NCBI GenBank assembly: GCA_009774655.1
Contig: VSOD01000170.1
Location: 1 to 8,536, forward strand
Length of the DNA: 8,536 nucleotides
Source of the DNA: Lachnospiraceae bacterium
Lineage (GTDB): Bacteria; Bacillota_A; Clostridia; Lachnospirales; Lachnospiraceae
Reading direction: 5' to 3'
The translations under genes and the position numbers were made by a program. The notes below the pieces were generated by a model. The model was given only the letters and a program-made list of their open reading frames with translations, was not told the DNA's origin and did no database searches. This document shows, in pieces, positions 1 to 6,782 of this stretch (its first letter is position 1; every line of letters begins with the position of its first letter).

Positions 1-734
1 AGGCAGCGCTTGTCGATACGGGCAGCGGAGCGGGCAGCCTTCGGCAATATGTGGAAACCCTGACAGAGAGGCCGGTGATCGTGCTTTTGACCCACGGACA
101 TGTGGATCACGCCATGGGGGCGCCGGAATTCGATACGGTTTACATGAGCAGAAAAGACGATTATATCTATATGCAGCACCGTGAGCTGGAGGTAAGAAAG
201 AGATTCCTTTCACAATCGCCGAAATTCGCAGAGGTGGCAGAGGAGGATTATATCCCTGTGACCGCGCCTGACGGATTTCTGGACATGGAAGAAGGGGATG
301 TGTTTGATCTGGGCGGCGTATCAATCGGGATCTATGCCTGCGCGGGGCATACGAGGGGCAGTGTCTGTATGCTGATCAGAGAGGAGAGGACGCTGATCAC
401 CGGAGACGCCTGCAATGCGTTTACCTTTTTGTTTGATGCCTATTCGACAGGGCTCAGCACCTATGAAAAGAATCTGACAAAGCTGAAAGCGAAGACGGCG
501 GGTAAATTCGACCGTGTTTATCTGTCCCACGGGCCGGGTAGAGACTATCCGGTGGTATTGCTGGAGGAGGTGCTGGAGGTCTGCGAAGATATTAAGAGCG
601 GCAATGCGGACGACGTACCGTTTGAATCCAGAGGAAGGAAGGCGCATATCGCCAGGGCGCTGGCAAAGGAAGGCGGACGCCTGGACGGGAAACTTGGCAA
701 TATTGTGTATGATAAGGCGAGGATCGAAGAATAG
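1..734 (+). CDS. MBL-fold metallohydrolase, 5' truncated by the window edge
   Basis: The frame is open from base 3 to the TAG at 732-734, giving 243 residues of a protein that begins outside the window. A GTG at 51 could be mistaken for the start, but the 16 codons before it read AALVDTGSGAGSLRQY. This is the first-strand 'LVDTGSG' region typical of the metallo-beta-lactamase fold, so the true start lies upstream. The metal ligands are complete (fragment numbering from base 3): HGHVDH with H31, H33, D35 and H36, then H116 in AGHTRGS, D135 in TGD and H176 in LSHGPG. The family hydrolyses thioesters, phosphodiesters, lactams and other substrates with a dinuclear metal centre, and the substrate here cannot be named. 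The protein looks cytosolic, with no membrane segment in the visible part. It differs clearly from the second MBL protein in the window. No convincing terminator follows it, and the next gene has its own promoter. Confidence 0.9.
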   Translation, partial: AALVDTGSGAGSLRQYVETLTERPVIVLLTHGHVDHAMGAPEFDTVYMSRKDDYIYMQHRELEVRKRFLSQSPKFAEVAEEDYIPVTAPDGFLDMEEGDVFDLGGVSIGIYACAGHTRGSVCMLIREERTLITGDACNAFTFLFDAYSTGLSTYEKNLTKLKAKTAGKFDRVYLSHGPGRDYPVVLLEEVLEVCEDIKSGNADDVPFESRGRKAHIARALAKEGGRLDGKLGNIVYDKARIEE

Positions 735-781
735 GAGAGGATGGAGTACAACGTGGCAATGCCTTTTTTCCATGGATTCCC

Positions 782-810
782 TAGACAAAACCGTATAAAA
801 AAGTTATACT
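782..810 (+). promoter_or_regulatory. Sigma-A-type promoter of the GGDEF-like gene
   Basis: TAGACA at 782-787 (5 of 6 matches to TTGACA) and TATACT at 805-810 (5 of 6 to TATAAT) are separated by exactly 17 bases. Transcription would start near 816-818, giving a leader of about 53 bases before the ATG at 870. The leader contains a small 5-bp hairpin (821-825 with 830-834) followed by four T residues. The hairpin looks too weak to be a real terminator. Confidence 0.7.
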
Positions 811-869
811 GATTTATAGCATACCGCAGGGTATTTTTACAGGGAATAAGACAGGAGAGGTTACAGAAT

Positions 870-1799
870 ATGGATTACAAGGCAATTCCTTTTGAGAAGA
901 GGATCAAAAGCAATATCAGAAATTATGCGCTGGATAATTTGTACGCTATCGACACGCTGAGAGAATACTGCAAAGCGCTGCATGCACTGACAGGGGTTGA
1001 TATTCTGCTCACGGAAAGACACGGGGAGAAAGTGGTATCGGTCGGCGGATTTGCCGGATTTACGCCTGATGTGGTCGGGGAACCGGGGCGTAAAGTGCGG
1101 GTTTACGGCCGGACGATCGCGCATCTGTACGCGGAGATGGATAAGGTGCCGGATACCATGCGCCGGGAAGTGGGCAATCTTCTGGATGAATTTACGAAGA
1201 TGCTTTCCCAGTGGGGCGAGGAGGCATATTTACATAAGGAATCTTCTATCTATATGGACGAGCTGGAAGAGAAAGTGGGCGTGCAGCACGTTCAGACAGC
1301 CAGAGGCGAGAAGGAAGATGTCCTGACAGGCGTTTACCATAAGCACTATTTCGAGGAGCAGATGCAGAGGCTTGATGATCTGAGCGTGGCGCCGGTGGCG
1401 GTAGTCAATGCCAACATCAATGACTGGAAGTTCGTCAACGACCATTTCGGAGATGAGGAGAGCGACAGGCTGATCCGGACCATCGCCGATATCCTGAAGC
1501 AGGAAGCGAAGCCGGACTATGTGATCGGACGTGTGGACGGGGATGTGTTCATCATTCTTATTCCCATGGCGGAGGACGGTGAAGCGGAGGAGTACTGTGC
1601 ACATGTGCAGCAGGCATGTATGGAGTATGAAGATCAGATTCTGGCGCCTTCCGTGGCCTGCGGCGTTGTCTATAAGACGAACGTGGAGGAGCAGCTGAAA
1701 GATAAACTGCCGGATGCGGAGTACGAGATGTTCAACAACAAGTTCGAGATCAAGAATGCGCCCGGCTATCGAGAGAGGCTGGAGCATGGAGTGCGGTAA
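870..1799 (+). CDS. Protein with degenerate GGDEF domain and unassigned N-terminal region
   Basis: This is a 309-residue soluble protein with no signal peptide or membrane segment. The ATG at 870 has an AGGAGAGG ribosome binding site at 853-860, 9 bases away. The C-terminal half (about 145-300) follows the GGDEF (diguanylate cyclase) pattern: LTGVYHKHYF (152-161) matches the usual LTGLxNRRxF, ANINDWKFVND (181-191) matches the DIDxFKxIND region, and RVDGDVF (221-227) matches R-x-GGDEF. Key positions are changed: both aspartates of the DxD segment are asparagines (N182, N184), and the signature reads DGDVF. Cyclic di-GMP synthesis is therefore unlikely; a GTP-binding or purely structural role is possible. 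Residues 20-125 look like a small alpha/beta sensor domain of GAF or PocR type, but I cannot assign it. A helical, charged stretch (about 119-150) links the two parts. The gene is monocistronic, between its own promoter and a strong terminator. The fold call is fairly sure and the function unknown. Confidence 0.85.
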   Translation: MDYKAIPFEKRIKSNIRNYALDNLYAIDTLREYCKALHALTGVDILLTERHGEKVVSVGGFAGFTPDVVGEPGRKVRVYGRTIAHLYAEMDKVPDTMRREVGNLLDEFTKMLSQWGEEAYLHKESSIYMDELEEKVGVQHVQTARGEKEDVLTGVYHKHYFEEQMQRLDDLSVAPVAVVNANINDWKFVNDHFGDEESDRLIRTIADILKQEAKPDYVIGRVDGDVFIILIPMAEDGEAEEYCAHVQQACMEYEDQILAPSVACGVVYKTNVEEQLKDKLPDAEYEMFNNKFEIKNAPGYRERLEHGVR

Positions 1800-1815
1800 A
1801 TAACCGCGTGCTTAT

Positions 1816-1861
1816 AAAGCTGCTGCAGAACAGGAAAATAACGTTCTGCAGCAGCTTTTTT
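1816..1861 (+). terminator. Intrinsic terminator after the GGDEF-like gene
   Basis: A perfect 15-bp stem pairs 1817-1831 (AAGCTGCTGCAGAAC) with 1843-1857, extendable to 16 bp by A1816-T1858. The 11-base loop is A-rich, and a run of six T residues (1856-1861) overlaps the 3' foot of the stem. It begins 17 bases after the TAA of the upstream gene. The minus-strand side has no comparable T-run, so it should act on + strand transcripts only. It insulates groESL from the upstream gene. Confidence 0.92.
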
Positions 1862-1896
1862 GCAGGATAGATATAAACAGTTTGGGGTCGAATTAT

Positions 1897-2001
1897 AAAA
1901 TAAATATTAAATTCCATATCATGGCATAAAACGAGATAAACGGAGTAAAATTAAGAAAATAAGAGATAAATGCAGGAAAATACAATGTAAGTCGTGATAA
2001 A
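1897..2001 (+). other. Helically phased A-tracts upstream of the groESL promoter (probable curved DNA)
   Basis: This AT-rich non-coding stretch carries short runs of A on the + strand at close to one helical turn. Runs centre near 1898, 1910, 1929, 1939, 1948, 1957, 1969, 1978, 1989 and 2000. From 1929 to 2000 the mean spacing is about 10 bases. Phased A-tracts are known to bend DNA, and when placed just upstream of a -35 element they can also act like UP elements. The block ends about 6 bases before the proposed groESL -35. No gene is supported here; the reverse-strand open frame across it has no coding character. Confidence 0.5.
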
Positions 2002-2006
2002 TCAAT

Positions 2007-2035
2007 TTGCCAATGCGCACATATGAAGCTAATAT
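2007..2035 (+). promoter_or_regulatory. Probable groESL promoter
   Basis: TTGCCA at 2007-2012 (5 of 6 to TTGACA) lies 17 bases from TAATAT at 2030-2035 (4 of 6 to TATAAT). The predicted start, about 2042, falls just before the CIRCE element, so the operator would sit in the first transcribed bases, the usual arrangement for HrcA-controlled groE operons. A second -10-like TATACT at 2085-2090, after the operator, lacks a suitably spaced -35 and is less likely. Confidence 0.55.
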
Positions 2036-2047
2036 ATGTTTCAGCAG

Positions 2048-2074
2048 TTAGCACTCGACATGAATGAGTGCTAA
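2048..2074 (+). promoter_or_regulatory. CIRCE operator (HrcA binding site)
   Basis: The sequence is TTAGCACTC (2048-2056), a 9-base spacer, then GAGTGCTAA (2066-2074). Both arms are exact matches to the CIRCE consensus and perfectly complementary. CIRCE is bound by the heat-shock repressor HrcA, whose activity depends on GroEL, so the operon is autoregulated and induced by protein-folding stress. It lies 44 bases before the groES start codon. hrcA itself is not in this window. No CtsR-type direct repeat is visible nearby. Confidence 0.97.
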
Positions 2075-2118
2075 TAACAAAGGGTATACTAAGATTTATT
2101 AATAAGGAGGCAACAGAT

Positions 2119-2403
2119 ATGAAATTAACACCACTTGGCGACAGAGTTGTATTGAAACAGTTGGTTGCAGAGGAGACGACGAAGTCCGGTATTGTGTTAC
2201 CGGGACAGAGCAAAGAGAAACCGCAGCAGGCAGAAGTGATCGCGGTAGGCCCCGGCGGCGTAGTGGACGGCAAGGAAGTGAAGATGGAAGTAAAGGTTGG
2301 CGATCAGGTGATCTATTCCAAATATGCCGGCACAGAAGTGAAGCTGGACGAGGAAGAGTATATCATCGTAAAGCAGAACGACATTCTTGCAGTGATCGAA
2401 TAA
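2119..2403 (+). CDS. groES: Co-chaperonin GroES (Hsp10)
   Basis: This 94-residue protein has the normal length for GroES. Seven subunits cap the GroEL ring in the cytoplasm and close the folding chamber. The start MKLTPLGDRVVLK and the segment VGDQVIYSKYAGTEVK (about 60-75) are characteristic. The mobile loop that contacts GroEL lies at about 16-33 and keeps the hydrophobic IVL tripeptide (25-27). The ATG at 2119 has AAGGAGG at 2104-2110, 8 bases away. A longer in-frame reading from GTG 2068 would begin inside the CIRCE operator and add 17 unrelated residues, so it is rejected. The gene is first in the groESL operon under CIRCE control and is followed after 111 bases by groEL. Confidence 0.98.
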   Translation: MKLTPLGDRVVLKQLVAEETTKSGIVLPGQSKEKPQQAEVIAVGPGGVVDGKEVKMEVKVGDQVIYSKYAGTEVKLDEEEYIIVKQNDILAVIE

Positions 2404-2514
2404 GTACTTCCGGTTTTGAAGGAAGAACAGAGTTTGGAATCTGAGGCCGACGCGGGATAACGGCGCGGCAGGACAGCTTAAAGCAAGCGATTATTATTTA
2501 GGAGGACATGAATC
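2404..2514 (+). other. groES-groEL intercistronic spacer
   Basis: The 111-base gap has no gene, promoter or terminator that I can support. Just after the groES stop there is a short inverted repeat, CTTCC (2407-2411) with GGAAG (2421-2425) around a 9-base loop. The middle is GC-rich. The end carries a strong AGGAGG (2500-2505) placed 9 bases before the groEL ATG. The absence of a T-run after the repeat suggests read-through, with one transcript covering both genes. Confidence 0.5.
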
Positions 2515-4137
2515 ATGGCAAAGGAAATCAAATATGGTGCAGAGGCCAGAGCGGCCTTGGAATCAGGCGTAAATCAGCTGGCGGATACCGTCAGAGTAAC
2601 TCTCGGACCGAAAGGCAGAAACGTAGTACTGGATAAATCTTACGGCGCTCCGTTGATCACGAACGACGGTGTGACGATTGCCAAAGAGATCGAGCTGGAA
2701 GACGCATTCGAAAACATGGGTGCACAGCTTGTAAAGGAAGTGGCCACCAAGACCAACGACGTGGCAGGTGACGGTACAACAACAGCTACCGTTCTGGCAC
2801 AGGCAATGGTAAATGCGGGCATGAAGAACCTGGCAGCAGGCGCTAACCCGATCATTTTGAGAAAGGGTATGAAGAAGGCTACCGACTGTGCAGTGGAGGC
2901 AATCGCGAAGATGAGCTCCAAGGTAAAAGGCAAGGAGCATATCGCAAGAGTTGCAGCGGTTTCTTCCGGTGATGAGGAAGTAGGACAGCTGGTTGCAGAC
3001 GCTATGGAGAAGGTATCCGGCGACGGCGTTATCACGATTGAAGAGAGCAAGACCATGCTGACAGAACTGGACCTGGTTGAAGGTATGCAGTTCGACAGAG
3101 GTTATATCTCCGCATATATGGCAACGGATATGGATAAGATGGAAGCGGTTCTTGAGAATCCCTATATCCTGATCACAGACAAGAAGATCTCCAACATTCA
3201 GGAGATTCTGCCGATTCTGGAGCAGATCGTACAGTCCGGCGCGAAGCTGCTGATCATCGCTGAGGATGTGGAGGGTGAGGCGCTCACCACACTGATCGTT
3301 AACAAGCTGCGCGGCACCTTCAATGTTGTAGCTGTGAAGGCACCCGGCTACGGCGACAGAAGAAAAGCAATGTTAGAGGATATCGCGATCCTGACAGGCG
3401 GACAGGTGATCAGTTCCGAGCTTGGCCTGGAGCTGAAAGAAGCTACCATGGATCAGCTTGGCCGTGCGAAATCCATTAAGGTGCAGAAAGAGAATACAGT
3501 CATCGTTGACGGTGAGGGCGACAAGGATGCGATCCAGGCAAGGATCAGCCAGATCAAGATGCAGATCGAGGAGACGACATCTGATTTCGACAGAGAGAAA
3601 CTGCAGGAGCGTCTTGCGAAGCTGGCAGGCGGCGTGGCAGTGATCCGTGTCGGTGCGGCTACAGAGACAGAGATGAAGGAAGCAAAGCTTCGTCTGGAGG
3701 ATGCTCTGGCAGCGACGAGAGCAGCCGTGGAAGAGGGCATTATCGCAGGCGGCGGCTCCGCATATATCCACGCATCCAAGGAAGTTGCCAAGCTGGCAGA
3801 GAAGATGGACGGCGACGAGAAGACAGGCGCTCAGCTCGTGCTGAAAGCACTGGAAGCTCCTTTATATCACATCGTAGCGAATGCCGGACTGGAAGGTTCC
3901 GTGATTATCAATAAGGTAATGGAATCCGAAGTTGGCGTAGGTTTCGACGCTCTGAAAGAAGAGTATGTGAATATGGTAGAAGCTGGTATTCTTGATCCTG
4001 CGAAGGTGACAAGAAGCGCACTGCAGAACGCTACCAGCGTAGCATCTACACTGCTCACCACAGAGTCTGTTGTTGCAAATATCAAGGAAGCAGAGCCCGC
4101 AATGCCTGCAGGTGGCGGCGGAATGGGTATGATGTAA
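2515..4137 (+). CDS. groEL: Chaperonin GroEL (Hsp60)
   Basis: This 540-residue protein is full length for the family. It forms the 14-subunit ATP-driven cage that folds cytosolic proteins with GroES. Visible landmarks are the start MAKEIKYG, the nucleotide-binding TLGPKGRNV (29-37) and GDGTTTA (85-91, with ATPase-linked D86), and D394 in RLEDAL, equivalent to the catalytic aspartate D398 of E. coli. The chaperonin signature AAVEEGIIAGGG lies at 401-412. The flexible Gly/Met tail (GGGGMGMM, 533-540) is present but short. The apical domain spans roughly 190-370. AGGAGG at 2500-2505 fixes the ATG at 2515; a nearby ATG at 2508 is out of frame. It is co-transcribed with groES under CIRCE control, and GroEL itself feeds back on HrcA activity. 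No disruption is seen. Confidence 0.99.
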   Translation: MAKEIKYGAEARAALESGVNQLADTVRVTLGPKGRNVVLDKSYGAPLITNDGVTIAKEIELEDAFENMGAQLVKEVATKTNDVAGDGTTTATVLAQAMVNAGMKNLAAGANPIILRKGMKKATDCAVEAIAKMSSKVKGKEHIARVAAVSSGDEEVGQLVADAMEKVSGDGVITIEESKTMLTELDLVEGMQFDRGYISAYMATDMDKMEAVLENPYILITDKKISNIQEILPILEQIVQSGAKLLIIAEDVEGEALTTLIVNKLRGTFNVVAVKAPGYGDRRKAMLEDIAILTGGQVISSELGLELKEATMDQLGRAKSIKVQKENTVIVDGEGDKDAIQARISQIKMQIEETTSDFDREKLQERLAKLAGGVAVIRVGAATETEMKEAKLRLEDALAATRAAVEEGIIAGGGSAYIHASKEVAKLAEKMDGDEKTGAQLVLKALEAPLYHIVANAGLEGSVIINKVMESEVGVGFDALKEEYVNMVEAGILDPAKVTRSALQNATSVASTLLTTESVVANIKEAEPAMPAGGGGMGMM

Positions 4138-4155
4138 GCCTGACACGATAAACAG

Positions 4156-4215
4156 AGTCGTTTGACGACTAAAGAAGATCCCCTGGTCCGGAGTTTTCCG
4201 GATCCGGGGGTTTTT
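4156..4215 (+). terminator. Terminator of the groESL operon
   Basis: The main hairpin pairs 4180-4191 with 4198-4209: 12 positions with one mismatch and one G-T pair, around the loop AGTTTT. It is followed by G and five T residues (4211-4215). A smaller hairpin just upstream pairs AGTCGT (4156-4161) with ACGACT (4165-4170) around a 3-base loop. The main stem alone fits an intrinsic terminator. It starts 42 bases after the groEL stop and separates the operon from the rel promoter. Confidence 0.85.
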
Positions 4216-4268
4216 GATATGAACCCGGCTGTTTATACCGCAAAAAAGTAATCTGCAAAAAGAATATT

Positions 4269-4297
4269 TTGACTTGCTTATGATTTGCGATTATAAT
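4269..4297 (+). promoter_or_regulatory. Near-consensus sigma-A-type promoter of rel
   Basis: TTGACT (4269-4274, 5 of 6) and a perfect TATAAT (4292-4297) are 17 bases apart, the best promoter match in the window. Transcription would begin near 4304, giving a leader of about 60 bases. The leader has two overlapping, mutually exclusive 5-bp stems: CTGAC 4318-4322 with GTCAG 4329-4333, and TGACC 4319-4323 with GGTCA 4333-4337. Confidence 0.85.
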
Positions 4298-4356
4298 AGG
4301 GAATAATGATATCAGAACTGACCGTTATGTCAGGTCATAAATAAGGCAGAATGGCT

Positions 4357-4363
4357 GGAGAGG
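4357..4363 (+). promoter_or_regulatory. Ribosome binding site that favours the internal rel start
   Basis: GGAGAGG lies between two in-frame ATG codons (4351 and 4366). Its GGAG is 5 bases from ATG 4366. The upstream ATG 4351 has only AAGG (4343-4346) 4 bases away. This favours 4366 as the main start; the difference is five residues. Confidence 0.5.
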
Positions 4364-4365
4364 CT

Positions 4366-6678
4366 ATGGCGACAGAAGAAAAGAAAGAAGTCATCATTGA
4401 TGACGGCAGAATTGAATCGATCGAGGAATTTCAGTCTCCCGAGGCTTTGTACGAGGAGCTTATTAACCGTGTGCGCAAATATCACCCTTCCGATGATATC
4501 TCGCTGATCGAGAAGGCATATCAGACGGCTTGCGACGCGCACCGGGGGCAGGTACGCAAATCGGGAGAACCCTATATCATACACCCGCTCTATGTGTCGA
4601 TCATACTGGCGGACCTGGAGCTTGACAAGGAGACGATCGTAGCGGGGCTTTTGCATGATGTGGTGGAAGACACCATCATGACGGACGAAGAGATCAAAGA
4701 GCAGTTCGGGGCGGATGTGGCGCTTCTGGTGGATGGGGTCACGAAACTGGAGAAGATCAACTTCCACGGGGAGAACAGTGACGACAGGGATCGTGATGCG
4801 GAGAAGCTGGAGCGGCAGGCGGAGAACCTGCGCAAGATGTTTCTGGCCATGGCCAGAGATATCCGGGTCATCCTGATCAAGCTGGCGGACAGACTGCACA
4901 ACATGCGTACCCTGCAGCACATGCGGCCGCAGAAGCAGCAGGAGATCGCCAGAGAGACATTGGATATCTATTCCCCCATCGCCCAGCGTCTGGGCATTTC
5001 GAGGATCAAGGTGGAGCTGGATGATCTGGCATTAAAATATCTGGAACCGGAAGCCTACTACGATCTGGTGGACAAGATCGCGATCCGCAAGAGCGACCGT
5101 GAGCAGTATATCCAGACGATCGTAGACGAAGTGACAGTACACATAGAACATGCGGGTATCAAGGCACAGATCGACGGACGTATCAAACACTTTTTCAGCA
5201 TTTACAAGAAAATGAAGAACCAGAATAAGACCATAGATCAGATCTATGATCTGTTCGCGGTGCGTATCATCGTGGATACGGTGCGGGACTGTTATGCGGC
5301 GCTGGGTGTGATTCATGAAATGTATAAGCCGATTCCGGGGCGTTTCAAGGATTATATATCCATGCCCAAGGCCAATATGTACCAGTCGCTGCACACGACG
5401 CTGATCGGCAGCACAGGGCAGCCTTTTGAGATCCAGATCAGAACCTATGAGATGCATAAGGCGGCAGAGTACGGTATCGCCGCCCATTGGAAATACAAGG
5501 AGGCTTCCGACGGCAAGAAAGTGGAAGCACAGGAGGAAGAGAAGCTGGTATGGCTGCGGCAGATCCTGGAGTGGCAGCGGGACATGTCGGACAATAAGGA
5601 GTTTTTGAATCTGCTGAAAAGCGACTTAAATCTCTTTTCCGACAGCGTATATTGTTTTACGCCCACGGGAGATGTGAAGAATCTGCCGGCCGGTTCTACG
5701 ACCATCGACTTTGCCTACAGCATTCACAGCGCGGTGGGCAACCGCATGATCGGCGCCAGGGTCAATGGCAAGCTGGTTACCATTGATTACGAGATCAAGA
5801 ACGGCGACCGGGTGGAGATCATGACTTCCCAGAATTCCAAGGGGCCGAGCCGTGACTGGCTGAATGTGGTCAAGAGCACCCAGGCGAAGAATAAGATCAA
5901 CCAGTGGTTCAAACACGAGTTAAAAGAAGACAATATTGTAAAAGGCAAAGAGCTGATCGCAAGTTACTGTAAGGCGAAGGCCATTAATCCTGTGGAAGTG
6001 TTAATTCCCAAATATCAGGAAGCGATCATGAAGCGGTATGGCTTTCAGGACTGGGATTCGGTGCTGGCAGCGATCGGACACGGCGGACTCAAAGAGGGGC
6101 AGATTCTTAACCGTATGCAGGAATTGTACGACCAGGATCACCGGCGGGAAATGACCGAGGCGGAGATCATGGCCGAGGTGGAAGAGAATGCCCAGATCAA
6201 CAGGGAGCGGACAAATAAGAGCTGCAGCGGCATTGTGGTCAGAGGCATCCATGATGTGGCGGTGCGCTTTTCCAAGTGCTGCAGTCCGGTGCCGGGAGAT
6301 GAGATCATCGGCTTTGTGACGAGAGGCAGGGGTATCTCCATTCACAGGACGGACTGTATCAATATCCTGAATCTTCCGGAGATCGACCGCAACCGGCTGA
6401 TCGACGCGGAATGGCAGCAGGAGGAGGCTACAGGCGGCAAGTATCTGGCGGAGATCAGTATCTATGCCAACAACAGGAACGGCCTGCTGGCGGATATCTC
6501 GCGGGCGCTTACGGAGAAGGAGATCGATATTCTGGCTCTGAATACCCGGGTGAGCAAGCAGGGAACGGCTACCATTCTGGTCAGTTTCGAGATTGGCAGC
6601 AGGGAAGAGCTGCAGCGCATCACGGATAAGATCAGGACTATCGAGAGTGTGATCGATATCGAGAGAACAACCGGCTAA
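4366..6678 (+). CDS. relA: Bifunctional (p)ppGpp synthetase/hydrolase (RelA/SpoT family, Rel)
   Basis: This long Rel protein makes ppGpp/pppGpp from ATP and GDP/GTP on starved ribosomes and degrades it to GDP/GTP plus pyrophosphate. Read from ATG 4366 it has 770 residues (775 from ATG 4351). The N-terminal HD hydrolase keeps its metal and catalytic residues: H73, H97-D98, E101-D102, D175 and N179. The synthetase follows, with RIKHFFSIYKKM (272-283), RFKD (326-329), YQSLHT (339-344) and EIQIRT (355-360). RxKD is the form known from bifunctional Rel enzymes, whereas monofunctional RelA has ExDD. The regulatory half contains TGS (about 428-490), a helical region, a zinc-finger domain with C638, C639, H660 and C664 spaced as in E. 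coli RelA, and a C-terminal ACT domain (about 693-770). All catalytic motifs are intact, so both activities are expected. It has its own promoter and probably shares a transcript with the following MBL gene. Confidence 0.97.
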   Translation: MATEEKKEVIIDDGRIESIEEFQSPEALYEELINRVRKYHPSDDISLIEKAYQTACDAHRGQVRKSGEPYIIHPLYVSIILADLELDKETIVAGLLHDVVEDTIMTDEEIKEQFGADVALLVDGVTKLEKINFHGENSDDRDRDAEKLERQAENLRKMFLAMARDIRVILIKLADRLHNMRTLQHMRPQKQQEIARETLDIYSPIAQRLGISRIKVELDDLALKYLEPEAYYDLVDKIAIRKSDREQYIQTIVDEVTVHIEHAGIKAQIDGRIKHFFSIYKKMKNQNKTIDQIYDLFAVRIIVDTVRDCYAALGVIHEMYKPIPGRFKDYISMPKANMYQSLHTTLIGSTGQPFEIQIRTYEMHKAAEYGIAAHWKYKEASDGKKVEAQEEEKLVWLRQILEWQRDMSDNKEFLNLLKSDLNLFSDSVYCFTPTGDVKNLPAGSTTIDFAYSIHSAVGNRMIGARVNGKLVTIDYEIKNGDRVEIMTSQNSKGPSRDWLNVVKSTQAKNKINQWFKHELKEDNIVKGKELIASYCKAKAINPVEVLIPKYQEAIMKRYGFQDWDSVLAAIGHGGLKEGQILNRMQELYDQDHRREMTEAEIMAEVEENAQINRERTNKSCSGIVVRGIHDVAVRFSKCCSPVPGDEIIGFVTRGRGISIHRTDCINILNLPEIDRNRLIDAEWQQEEATGGKYLAEISIYANNRNGLLADISRALTEKEIDILALNTRVSKQGTATILVSFEIGSREELQRITDKIRTIESVIDIERTTG

Positions 6679-6704
6679 AGACAGGAAGCCGCACCGTGGC
6701 TGCA

Positions 6705-6738
6705 GAACATACGGCCTGAAAGCAGTCAGGTCATGTTC
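6705..6738 (+). other. Hairpin between rel and the MBL hydrolase gene, no T-tract
   Basis: GAACAT (6705-6710) pairs with ATGTTC (6733-6738), and CCTGA (6715-6719) with TCAGG (6726-6730). An asymmetric internal loop (4 against 2 bases) separates the two stems, and AAGCAG forms the apical loop. No T-run follows, so it is not a standard intrinsic terminator. It could be an mRNA processing or stability element between co-transcribed genes, but this is inference. Confidence 0.45.
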
Positions 6739-6782
6739 GGGAGCACACAGAGAGCATTAAGGATCATATAAGGAGAAACGGT

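Noticed and set aside
51..92. GTG at 51 as start of the first gene
   Set aside because: The frame is open to the window edge, and the codons before 51 encode the conserved LVDTGSG region of the MBL fold, so the gene starts outside the window.
741..812. 23-codon open frame (MEYNVAMPFF...) with GGAGAGG just before its ATG
   Set aside because: It is short, the purine-rich stretch overlaps the upstream stop with poor spacing, and the frame runs across the proposed promoter of the next gene. Nothing supports translation.
821..838. Small hairpin plus TTTT in the leader of the GGDEF-like gene as an attenuator
   Set aside because: A 5-bp stem with only four T residues is too weak to call, and no alternative antiterminator pairing was seen.
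2068..2118. Longer groES reading from GTG 2068
   Set aside because: It would start within the CIRCE operator and add residues not found in GroES; ATG 2119 has an ideal AAGGAGG.
1893..2273. Reverse-strand open frame over the groESL regulatory region
   Set aside because: It crosses the promoter, CIRCE and the groES coding region, has a low-complexity translation and no ribosome binding site.
6411..6629. Glycine-rich open frame inside rel on the same strand
   Set aside because: It is a shadow of the ACT-domain coding sequence in another frame, with no start signal of its own.
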